NCBI GenBank assembly: GCA_020746105.1
Contig: CM036617.1
Coordinates: forward strand, 159,720,912-159,784,911
Reading direction: 5' to 3'
Source of the DNA: Trogon surrucura
Taxonomy: Eukaryota; Chordata; Aves; Trogoniformes; Trogonidae
DNA: 64,000 bases
Positions 1 to 12,207 of this stretch are shown here, piece after piece. Position 1 is the stretch's first letter, and every line of letters starts with the position of its first letter. Under the pieces are notes generated by a model. It did not search any database and had not been told where the DNA came from. It worked only from the letters and a program-made list of their open reading frames with translations. A program made the position numbers and the translations under genes.

Positions 1-1939
1 TTTTTATTTCTGTTTATACAGCAGTAAGCACTTACAGGAGGGCCAGGCAAGTTAAGCTGTAAGCTCTCTTTATTAAGGTCTGATATCATGGCCGAGGGCT
101 TTATCAGAAGGAAGCATCCGACCTTGTACAATGATGCAGCAACAGAGCATAAGGAATAAAGATTGAGCTTTGTACCTGTGCAGTATTGTCTGAATCTTGT
201 TTAGACTTTCAGTTATTGAACCTCTCTGTACAAGTCAGAATGATGTTACTTTAATTACTTCAAAAATTACTTTAAGATGACTTAATGCTTTTGGTAAAAG
301 TCCAGCAGGTAGTTTTCTTATGGCCAACATTTTAAATGTGAATTATGTTCCAGAAAGCTTATTTTTGATTGTCTGCTACTTTTGGCATGTTGAGATACTT
401 TCACTTATGGAGATTGGCTTACAAGATTCATGATTAACAAGGAAAAATTAACCACTATGTTCTGAAAGGCAATTAAGACAGAAAGATTCTATCTTCACTG
501 ATTTTAAACAGTACTTTATCCTAAATTAAGAGTGGGTTTTTTTGCAGAGAAAGATAGTACTTCATTTGAGTAATATTTATGGAATCTACCTATCAATTAT
601 TTTGACAGGAGAAGGCTGTGACAGTGCCAGGAATGAAATCTACATCAATGTAAGCATGAGGTCAATGCTTTAACTATATACCTGTCTTATTTTAACCTTA
701 ATTTTTGAGTCAGTGGGGCATGTAAAAATCTGATCTTGAAATGAGACATCAGTTTGAGGTCATGATGCTCCTGTTAAACTTGTCTGATGCGATAAAAGAA
801 AAAGTGAAACTTTCCGGTGGAGTACATAGTCATTAGGGAGTGAGGATGAAGTCACTCGGATGAGAAAAGGACAATGAGTTGAGTCTGGAAACAAACCCAG
901 GGCAAAACTCAGCTAAAATACGCTGCTATGCTTGATTCACCTTTCACGTACAGTGGTTTTCTACCAGTTGGAACTCCATTCTTTGATGATTTAATACTGC
1001 AATAGGAGCTAGAAGAATCACTTTCAGTGACAGGAATGTAAAGAAAAAGAAGTCACTGCTGAGTAATAAATGAAACTACTCTTGGTCTCCTTGAACATCC
1101 AGCTCACCTTGTTATTACTGAGGACATGCAGGGGGATTATAAAGGAACACTGCTATCGTGCAGGGAGAAATTGGATGGAGTACAACATTTTAAATACCAA
1201 AACTACAGTTTCTGTAGGATCACTGAAAATGGAAGTGCTTATAGGCAGTAAAGTTGGTTTATGAAGCAAATAAGAAGTGACCCTTCTTCTACAAGGCTGA
1301 CAATGTCCTCTCCAGTCACGGTTTTTAAAAGGAAATGTGGTTTCTGAGATTTTTTTTTAAGTTTTCGCTTGCTAAGTTTCAATGGCCTTTTCAGGGAAGT
1401 TCAAATGTTTTAAAAGTTCATTTCCATTTAAAGAGAAGTTTTTCTAACCAGACAGAATTATTCCTTTCTTTTACTATTTCCTTTCCAACTTATTTAGACT
1501 TGATTAATGCTTGAAACCTCCACATCAGTTAAAGATGCTTTTCAATGGCTTCTCTTATTTGCACACCTTCTTGTCCCCTGGGACATCCAGGAATACTCTA
1601 AACTTTAAAAGTGTTTTGGCAAGGTTGAAGTTGATTTAGCTTCTCACTTATTTTGGGCTACAACTTTGTGCATCCACTACAATGTAAGCAAGAGAATCCT
1701 GTTCAGCAGGAAACAGGTAGAATGAATATGTACACTTAAAATGGTGCAGAGTTTTTCATTTATCATATTGGTGTACTAATGTGTAAGCTTAATGGTGACT
1801 CTAAAAATTCTATGTCTGTTAGATGTGCTTCAGTTTACGAAATCATTGTTACTAATACTGGGCTGGTGGTTTTGCGTATCATGACATCAATTATATCAGG
1901 CTGAGTTTATCCCTCCTCAGAATGTGTAGTGGTTATGTG

Positions 1940-1954
1940 AAAAAAAAAAAAAAA
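1940..1954 (+). repeat. A15 homopolymer
   Basis: Fifteen A in a row, with no recognisable retrocopy upstream. Confidence 0.9.
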
Positions 1955-4060
1955 GTATTATGGAAAAATGAAAAAAGTACGTGTCTTAAGCATACTTGGT
2001 CAGTGGAGGGCTTACAAGGTATCACAGAAAAAGAGAAAGTAGAACCAATTCCTATGAAGTACGTTTCTATTTAATGTCTTTTATTCCTGTATTGGTTATT
2101 AGAAACTACAGCCATTTTTAATTCTCAAGCCTCCACACCTATTGTTCAATTTTTATTTCTTTAAATCTCAAAACCTGGAGGACTTTGAAGAAAGATTCTG
2201 ATATGAGTTGTGTCTGAAAATGTTTCTTGGACATAGGCATCGGTGTTAAGGCCTTTTCAAATGTTTTTGTTGTGAGTCTTCAGATATTTAATTCTGTAGT
2301 TACAAGTTATTTATCTATATTTGAAATTAGTAATCCACTATTCAAAAATGACATTAAGAGTTAAGATGTACTAAGGAAAATTATATTTGGGCATATTCTG
2401 TGCTTAACAAGATCGTAAGATCATATTTGACTTAATAAGATCACAAATATGTTCAAAGAGTTATCCTTAAGTAGTTAATTGTAGTCGATCTTATAACTAA
2501 ATCTGATATTGATATACATAAGTTGAACCAAATAAGGTAGAAAACAATAATTCCACACACACAAAATCTTCTTTGCTTCTTCTATCTAATTTGATAGAGA
2601 AATGGGCAAATGTTCGGGGGAGGTTAAATCATTTTCAGTTGTTATAAATGTGCAGTTTAAAAATGTTGTGTTTTTTAAAAAATAACATACTCATATTAAC
2701 TTTATCATTAGCCACTCAAATGTCATTAAAAAGTAGGGTAATCTATACGATTTCCTCTGACACTGCCTCCTAAAACTGCTATTGCGTAATTGTGATATTA
2801 CTTTCAACCTCCTGCACTTTTAGTATTTATACATTTTGAGTGTGAAGGTAGATGCCAGCAGTACAGTATTTCTTTCTCTTAGGCCTTCTTAACCAAAACT
2901 TTTTATAGTTCTTTCCATTGAGAGTGATTTTTGGATAAAATATTACCATTGCTCTCACTGAACCATTGGTCAAAACGTATACCAAATGAAAGTTTTCTGT
3001 GGTTTGGGAAAGTTGGATTAATTTTTTTTCCCCTTGTTTTTCCTTTTACATTCCGCTGAACTCCTCTTTGCTAGCCAGAAAAAGAGGTGCCAAAATAACC
3101 CAAGGAGGCTCTGCAGCCTTTTTGTAAGTGAGAAGTTCAGCAAGTTTAGTCAGAGTGGCTGTTCATGTAAGATTTCCAGTGTAAGGACATTAACCAGGAC
3201 GACACTTTAGTTTTGCAGAACTCATTTTCCCCATCTGTGATATTCAGAAAAGTTTCAGGTCCACATCCAGCATAAAATCCTAAATGAATGTAAAATGAAG
3301 TCACTTTCGCAATTCTATTTGTCTAAAATGGGTCTGAGTTTTCTCTTCTTTGCTTCTTAATTGTTATCTAAACTACGTCTCTTGTGATTTTTCTTAATTA
3401 TTTGCAGTCTCTCCTCATCTGTCAGTTGCTTAAGCCTCTCATGCATTACTTCTTGTCTTCTTCTATTATCACTTCGTAACTTTTCTAATGAATTTTCTAA
3501 ACTCATTCCAGCATTCTAGGTGTTCTTTGTTTATGCCCCTAGCAGTTAGACAGCAGGACATTAAGTAAGTTGTTGTCAGTTTCAACTCCGTAATTGTTTT
3601 GACTTTCCATACAGCGTCATAAAACTGCTATGCAATCAACTGTGATCACTCTAAAGAGTACAAACACAAACTACTGCATGTGGCTTTCTCTATACAGCTT
3701 CAGAACAATACTGTTTATAGATGAGATAAATTTAACATATATCTCATTTAGAGTTAGTGACAATAAAATACAGTCAACATAAGCATCATCCTTGCTGGTT
3801 TTTGCTAATCTTGGTGATATAAAACATAAATCAAAAGTTTTGATGCAAGAAATAGCTGCATGTTATAGACCTGTGCGGGACTGAATCTCTATTTGTCTGC
3901 CTCTCTCTAGTTGCATGACTGTGGTCTTTTGCTCACAACTACTATGAAGTATCTTCATAGAATACTACAGGTACCACGGAGGCAAATGCTGCCTCTCCGA
4001 TGGATTCTTCTGTCTTCAACTGTATATACCATGTGAATGTTAAATGAATTATATGTTGTT

Positions 4061-4079
4061 ATAATATATATATATATAG
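4061..4079 (+). repeat. (TA)n microsatellite
   Basis: A short alternating TA run in IGF1 intron 2, about eight dinucleotides. Confidence 0.85.
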
Positions 4080-7000
4080 TCGTTTTTTTCTTTGTCATAT
4101 GAGATAGGGAGATGGAGCTGAAGTAATGAAGGTATATCACCAGCAAATAGATCTGAGCACTGGAATTTCCTGAATATCATTTATATTGGAGAGCAAACTG
4201 GCTATCCCTCTGGAAGATTTGAGTGATCAGCACATAATAGATGTACCTTAGTACTTAAGGTTTACAAAAAAGATTTCCGTCCTTTAAATGTTTTTAATCA
4301 ATTGTTCTCAAGGTCTACTGAAAAAAATTAAAAAAAAACATTTACTGATGGGGACTGCAGGTTTTTTCTGCATCATTCTCAAGTTTTTGGAATCTTTTTT
4401 CAATCAAAACCAGTTTTAAAGCCACTCATACATTATCCCTGAAATCACATTGTCTGTAGGAAACATTAAGACTATCTCTAAGTGTGTATATATACCTTCT
4501 TTTCCTTCCGTGTTGAGATCCAGGAGCTTTTATAATTATTGCATCTTCTGACCAATGTGTGTTGCGGGAATGCCCGGAGACTGACAGTGGCATTGTTGTC
4601 ATTGTTTTGCTGCGTTATTTGTGTACAAAACACGGGCGATAGGTTCAGTTTCTTTTTTACACTAGAGGGCTCCTGCACACTTGGTTTAGGAGTGTGGCAG
4701 CACCTACAAACCAGAGCGGTGGAAACATGCGGCAGTGGAAGGGTCTGCCTGCACTACAGGACTTAGCAGGCTCGCTGTGTCCTGTGTGTCACGATGCTGT
4801 CACCTCCCAAGCAGTATCAGAGAGGCTTCTTCTTACCATATAATGTGGGAAGAACAGAAACACCGTGGAAGCCTTTCTGAACAAAGAGAAGTTAAGATTT
4901 GTTCGCTGTTCAGATTACACATGCACATCAGAACATCATAATCAAGTCAGCTGGCAAACTGGAAATCTTAACTTGAATGTTTCCTAAAATTATGGTCACT
5001 AAGTAAGATTTTGGAGGCTGTTGAAAATCACGTCAACTTGTGTTTGTGCTGTTGGAGTGGCTGAGTTCATTTAATTTCAGTAGTGAGACCAGTATTTTTA
5101 CAGGTTGAAGAAAATGCTTATGCTGGCTCTGCATGTTGCAGTAGTCTTTCCTGTCAGTGTATGGATCTTGCACTACAGTGGCTCAAATGACAGACAAGAA
5201 CTAGAAGGTGAGGAGAAAACTTAACTGTTGGAGGGAGGCACCTGCATGTCATAACTCTTCTTGACCTTGTCTAGACGAGAATTTCAGATAATTTTGACCT
5301 GTAGATACAGCACTGGAGTTTGAAAAATAAATTGGTAGAGAAGATGTGCAAATCAAAAAGCAAAACACTTTTCAAATATGCATCCCATACTCTGTCGTTT
5401 GGCCTCTTTTCTGCATTATTCGTAGTTTTGTTAATTGTCTACACAGAAATTTCTTAGTATTGATTTGGATAGGCTTTCTAAACTTCTAGTTTAAATGAAG
5501 TCATAAGGGAGAAACCCAGGAAATTTATAGACAAAATTAGTGACCTTTTAAGTTTCTAAAATAATTGAACTATACTCAGAGTGAGGGGTCATGTAGTTAA
5601 CAGTGTTGTCCATTCAAGTAACAATACCAGAAATTGTTCCCAAAACACTGAGTTATGTTGATATTTTAAAATATTGCTACTGATCTCCACAGCTTAAGCA
5701 CTTAAGCCTTACCCTGGTTTTTGTCAGCCTCATGCTTGGGAAATGTCACTGAAGTGACAGCTGGTAGAGCGAAGGCAAAGAGCAGAGATGAAGCATTTTA
5801 AAATGCTTGGAACATGTTGCAGTATTGTGGAGAGAAAAGATACTAGAAATATAGGAAACATTGTATGGCTTTTAAAGTCCACAAGGTGGGCCATCCTATG
5901 AAAAAGACTTTAGTATTGTTTATAATTAAACTTATATGCATGATAAGCAGTATAGTATATTCATCCAAACTCCTTGCGATTCTTCAATAATGCAGCAACA
6001 AGGCAGATTATCTTTTCGCCTACTCCAGGATGACGTCATTGTGCTGATAAGTAGGACTTAGGAAAGGTTTATGTTCTTAGCACTAGAATTAAAGAATATA
6101 ATACTCCTTTTTAATACAGTAATTTCTAGGTCTACTAATTTTCAGTGTTTATCTTGCAAGATCATTAGGAAATTCAGAAATAATTTCTCTGGTTTGAGAG
6201 AAAAAGAGTGGGGTGATGTAAGGATAAATAGGCTCTCTGCTGTAGTGCTCCTCTACCACTGCATCACATCTGGCAAATATCTACAAGGTCTTTCAAAGTG
6301 ATATGCTGTCGAATTGCTAAGAAATGCAGTCTTTAAAAATTCAAGCATATTGTTAGTGTTTCAGTGTTGAAGCTGGTTGTAATTATTGAGTACTATGTCT
6401 GTTTCCTAATAGAACAGACGTTCTTAATTTATTATTTCACATTGTAAATTTTCATATACTGGCTCAAGATAAAATATCAGTGATAGGACACTTGTTCTTT
6501 CTTCTTTTTCAGAAGAAATCACACATTATTGCACCATGTCCTGTATCTTGCTCAGATTCATTTTGACTCATTTCCTTACAGAAATTGCTGAAACCTCTTC
6601 AGACTTCTTCGTGGACCATCCATTCATTATTGTCTCAGTGGTCTAGTACGATTATATAAAGTCGTATTCAGTGGATGTAGAAGAAAATTAAGAGTTAGCT
6701 CTTCTGGATGGGCTATATGGCATCTGGTATAGCTCAAGCTAGAATCAGTAAGGGGCAGCCCAATCCCTAAAGAACAATTCATCCTGTCTTATTGCACAAA
6801 GTGCATGTAAGTATTTGAAAATTAAATAAATTCTGCAAAAACAAACTAAATTGTCCATAACACTATCACCAACTGAGCAGCAGAACATAAAGTTTGGCAG
6901 TCATACATATAAATTATCATTGTTTCGCACCATAACATTGTCATAAGGAGTAACAGCTGGAACAGGTAACAACACCACACCACCTAAACTTCAGATTGCC

Positions 7001-7450
7001 TGATAATTTCTAAAATAATCTCTGCATTAATATTCTTATAACTTAACCAAATCTTAACTGTCTGGTTTTCAGGTTTTGTGCATTGTGTGTATTTGGTGAG
7101 TTTTTTAATTTGCTTGCTGGCTTATTTTTTTCTTTTGTTTTGTTTTGTTTCTTATTCTTGTAAAAGAATGGGAGAGAGAGAAAGGTGCAGCTAAAACCAT
7201 CGAGACATTTCTGACAATAAGATCAGAAGATAAAAGGGTTTGCCCCTATTAAAACGCAAGACCGTCTTCTCTGAAGGGTATGGCTTTCTTATTGAATGAC
7301 TCTTGTGCTTCTGTGATGTGAAAACGAAATTCAGAGAGGAGGCAAAAAGGAAATTACTTTGGTTCAGATGCATACGTTTGTGTCCTACATGTGGAAATTC
7401 ACCTAAAAATTGCAAATTTCGGAGGTATTTTTCAGTAAAGGTAGGCTTAG

Positions 7451-7513
7451 GTATTTATCAGTCCAGTATAGGTGTTTATCAGCCCAGTATAAGTATTTAC
7501 TGGTTCAGTTCTC
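7451..7513 (+). repeat. 21-bp tandem repeat, three units
   Basis: Units start at 7451, 7472 and 7493: GTATTTATCAGTCCAGTATA, GTGTTTATCAGCCCAGTATA and a weaker GTATTTACTGGTTCAGT. The period is 21 bp, so the frame across it (about 7303-7662) shows a repeating peptide, but I see no evidence that it is coding. Confidence 0.8.
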
Positions 7514-10510
7514 CAAAGAGTTGGGCTGCCACAAGTGCTTTTTATACCCTACTCATGATAATTTCAAGGAGTTATTGTCTGGCAACTCTCCTGCTCTTTG
7601 GAATGGCTGCTGTGCTTTGTTACTGCTGTTCCGATATTGACACTGCCCCATCTGAACACTGAGGCTTCTCTTCAAAACATTTTTTTTCTTGGACTCCACT
7701 GAGACCGAAGTTAAGTGACATGTGGTTTCTTCATGGTGAGGTGATCTAGATTTCTACAGAGATGCTTCGCAGCCTGCCCTGACCAGGACTGCAAGACTGA
7801 TACTTACATCACCATCCAGTGACCTGCGATTGCTAGTACACGGTGCAGTTGCTGCACAACCCAGATCTGCTAAGAAAAATTGGACACAGCTGCAAGTGCT
7901 GTGCGTTTGCGAGAAGAGAACTGTCCTTGAAACCTGGTTCAAACATGATTCACCCTCAAAGGAATCAAAGTCCTAGTTCAGGTGAGGTAGCTGCCAAATA
8001 CAGAACTTTATTAGCAACTTTTAAAGGCTCCTCTGTCTTAAATCGTGTTTTCTTTTGATTCATCATTTTTACCTCTTTCCAGATGAAATTTTTCTGCCTT
8101 GCTTGTAACACCTTTCTCTTACTGCTAATTCTCACCTTCTTCTCTTCTGCGTGCAATTCTTGTGTATAGTAAGTGTTTTTAAAACAAATATACTAGAGTG
8201 TTGACTCCTTTAAATTAATAATGCTCAAAGCTCAGACTAGGGGATTTTTCTTTTCTATTGTTACTGTCTTAAGAATACTGGAAACATTTGAACAGAGTTT
8301 CTATTAAATTTGTAAGAGTATAACTTTTCTCAGCTGGTTTTCCCAAATGAAAATTACTTAGCAATTCTGAGAAATAATACTTTCACAGTTCATTAACATG
8401 GTATTGACCCAGAACTGACAGATACCCTACCTACAGGGAAGTCATTGACCTCAGGGAAGTTAACCTCATGGGAATATTGATAGAAACAGGACTAGGAAAA
8501 GAGCATGCAAGGCAAGTGCGCTCTTCACTGAGGCGACTCTTGATTTATTGCCTCATCTCTGTGTTAGCATTGGCAGAATGTTGTGGAGAATGAAAAGAAA
8601 TTGCTTACTAGGCTCTACCACTTTATTGAGAGGATGTAAGGAAAGTGGTGTGAAAAGTGGAATGTGTGGGGAATAAGAGAGAGAGCACAGTATTTTGTTG
8701 CTGGCAGATGTCTGCTAAGCTTCACCATTTTACTGGGATAGTACAATTCAGTTGTTATGACACATCCAGGAAGAAAAACAGAAAACACGAGTTGGAGGCT
8801 TAGAGAAAATTAAATGATGGTGACTCAGAACTTACACCCCAAAGTAAAATGAAGATTGAAACACTGCACCAATTTGTTTAGCAGAGGAATCTGAAGCACA
8901 CATGAAGAAATGAGCTTCCAATTTATTGAAGCTTTACACTGATCTTCAGATGAAAAGGGAAATATTAGAAAGCTAGTGTTAAGGTGAAAGGCAAGGATGA
9001 TAACAGATAAACTGTAAGCTGAGCTTATGTTTTTACTGCCATTCTCTTTTCAAAATATTCTTTTTATTCACTGTGTAGTCAGCCCCACATCTGCTTCTGC
9101 TGAAATCCAAGGAAAAGTGTTTCAGCACCTAGAAGTGTTATTGTTTGACTCCTTTGGCTGGAAGAAAGAGTCTCAAATAACCTATGAACTCTGTGCCATA
9201 TACTTGCAGTAAGCAGAGGGCCTGCTGGGGTGATCTACTTAACTTGCCATTAAGTTTTATGTAACTGTTACAATATTGTTTAAAAACGGTTTGAAGAATT
9301 CTCCACAGTAATATGGCATACATTAACTTGTAGTTTGAAAGTAGTAGCCAATTTTTATCCCTTATGTAAACAGAGCTATTTTTATTGTATTTACTGAACT
9401 GCCTTCCTAAATCTGATAGACTATTACCTACGATTTATCATCCTTGCTGCAGTGTGGCATTTTGCTTAAAACTGTAACCCTTCCAGTGGTTGAGTTATAC
9501 ATATGTGAGCTTTTAAAAAAGTAGTATTTGGATGGATCTGAACAGTTACCTGAACTGAGGGATTTCAAAAGCATTTAAAAGGTGAATAAACATCATTGCG
9601 TCATTTTCACACGTGGTGAAAGTAAGTGAAATACAGATAAAATTGGTTTGTTCAAGGTTATGTAAACTAGTTAGTCCCAAAGCTAGAAATAGTCCTCCCA
9701 GCTGCTTAATTCTTTATCTATTGCTATCTACAGAAGCTCTTGGCCTGTCCTCTGAAATATTAAAGGTGAGAGGGAGTTTACACCAATTTGGCTTCTCATA
9801 TCCAGAAGTCTTATTTCTGAGTTCATGGATAGCACATAAAGAAGCTGTGTTAGCCTTAATTGTGTACTTATGGACTCATACATTTCAACATCTTACCATT
9901 TCTTTTTATGGCTGCAAAATTTATAAATATATTTTGTGTATATATGAGAAATTAGTTAGGGACAAGATGACCTCAAGCAGCATATCAAAAAATCAAGTGA
10001 CTGTGAGTTTGATACTGGAGGTAATCTGCAACCAGAATTCTTGTACACTTTAAGTAACAGTTGCCACGTCTTGAAAGACCAGGTGGTCGTCCTGTTATTT
10101 GTCACCAGAGCAATTCAGGTCCTTTTATCTTTGCCAAAAAAGCCGCAATTCTGTCTACCCCAGATGATGGTGGTGTATGGGGCGATTCATCACTTACCTT
10201 GTGAAAATATAGCCTCAAAAATTGTTGAATAGCATATAGACTACAGGGCATAGTAAGCCTTTATTTCATGTTTTTATTCATCCTAAAGACAGTGTTAATG
10301 GTCTCCTCATGGATTATCAAGAAGGCAGTGACTGCATTACACCACTGCTGATGACTGATCACATAAAGGGACAATCAGTCCAACAAAATGCCTCTGGTTT
10401 ACAGTTCCAACTGATATTCTAAAAGGACAGATAACAGGTAACACCAGATACTCCGTAACATGTGTCACTTGGGGCAAAGGGTACATGTCATTCCTTTCAC
10501 CCGGCAATAC

Positions 10511-10660
10511 TGAATTCTGCTTATCATCAGCCACTTGGCAACAAGAACTATTCCTGGTCAGTTCTTTGCTGCTGCTCTGGAATTTCTGCAGCTCACAAGG
10601 ACAAGGCAATTTATTTTGCTACAGTGAGAGCAGAAAGAGGCTAATAATTTTTGGAAGCAT
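10511..10660 (+). repeat. Unknown repeat, copy A (pair with 12.04 kb)
   Basis: This stretch shares about 150 bases with 12037-12207 in the same orientation. Shared landmarks are AACTATTCCTGGTCA, GCTGCTCTG, AATTTCTGCA and AGAAAGAGGCTAAT. By eye, identity is roughly 75-80 percent outside one indel. It is either a local duplication or two copies of an old interspersed repeat that I do not recognise. Confidence 0.75.
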
Positions 10661-12036
10661 GGTTAGGTTTGAGAAAAAGTAGTGGAGGGTTACATTCCCA
10701 AGTTCTCCTACATGCTGTTCGCTATTGCTTATAATTGTTGGGCTTAACTTATACTAAGTTAATTTGGACTGATAGACCATTTACTCAGCAGTTTGGGAGT
10801 ACCGTGCTATTTATTGAGTGCATTTATCCTGGTGCATCATGACCCATTTGTAATGTAGAAGCTGAAGTTTACTGTTGTGCATTAAAATAGTCGGGGTTAG
10901 CTCTCTTACCAGTCTATATCACTCTGAGTTACATTGGTGATGTAACCTGTTCTTATTGTGTCTGTTGCCTGAATCTAAGCTTCCAGTGTTAACATTGGCT
11001 TAACAATCTTTACATTTTCTTTCCCCTTTACAAAAAAAAAAAAATAGAGAGATCTCATATTTCAAAATAAATCTTGTGAATTGTACTTTGTGTTGCATCT
11101 AACACTGTTGAGATTTTAAGCTGCTGAATGCGTGTATAATGCATTTTAGAAAGCGACATTGCTATGGTTATGAGTTACACAACAGCATGATGTCAGCCCT
11201 CTGATTGGTGCCATGGTATGTAGCAATGCCACTTGGACAGGAAAGATCACACACAGAAGCATGTCCAACAGTTCTAAGAATTTTATATCTTTTGAAGTAT
11301 TCAATATATTTCTTTATATGTTGAAGCACTGGCCTTCCAAACACTTGTTTTTATTTTCCAGTAATCACAGTGAACTTGGGGTCATTGAATTGCTTGCTTT
11401 CTCTCTGGCTGCACTGAAATCAAGCAGCCATCAGCTAAATTACTATAGTTTAAATGTGTCTAAAGAGAATTCAAAGCAGTACTTAAAACCAGTATTATGA
11501 CTGTTTTCAACATGGCACGAGGCTATAACGCAAACTGAAGAAGAGGCGGTTCAAAGAAAAGGTGGATTTTCTGTACTGGCTCAAAAAAAGACACAATGAG
11601 ACTTTTAGTTTTCAGCTGCCAACAAAGCTTGGTATGTGAAAAACATTATGTTTTTGTAGTGACTATTGAGAAACGCACTGCTGGTCTCTGCTACCACTCA
11701 CATCATAAAATTATTTGAATGAATTCTTATCCAGTTGATACCCATGAATGGATAAGTCTAATTTATGTTGTCATTACTGAAGAAAGGAAATTTCTTATTC
11801 CAGCTGAAGGTTTAGCATGAAACTCAGAGAGGTGTTTACACAACCACAATACTTGGTGAACTTTTTGTGAAGAGATATAGGGCTTTTCTTTACCACCTTC
11901 CATGAGCTACTTCTTTAGCTGAAAAGGCAAGTAAATGTTTTTATGTTATTTCTTAATTGTTTTTAACCATTTCACCTAAAATCAAATCTCTTGACTAAGA
12001 GACTTCAGTCGTGTAAAATTCCAAATGATTCTGCAT

Positions 12037-12207
12037 TGAACTCTATTTATTGCCAGCCACTAAGCAACAAAAACTATTCCTGGTCACTGCTTTGTTGCTG
12101 CTCTGCACAACAGTTACTCTGGAATTTCTGCATCTCGCAAGGATGAGGTAATTTCTGATGCTCCTATGAAAGTAGAAAGAGGCTAATGGTTTTTTAGAAA
12201 GGTGTGT
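12037..12207 (+). repeat. Unknown repeat, copy B (pair with 10.51 kb)
   Basis: This is the second copy of the unit at 10511-10660. It carries about 16 extra bases (CACAACAGTTACTCTG) between GCTGCTCTG and GAATTTCTG. The extra stretch ends in the same CTCTGG as precedes it, which suggests a small slippage duplication or a matching deletion in copy A. No CR1 similarity was seen. Confidence 0.75.

Noticed and set aside
9613-10053. 146-codon plus-strand frame, the longest one outside CR1 in intron 2
   Set aside because: No domain, no repeat protein similarity and no splice or promoter context recognised; a frame of this length can arise by chance in 64 kb searched in six frames.
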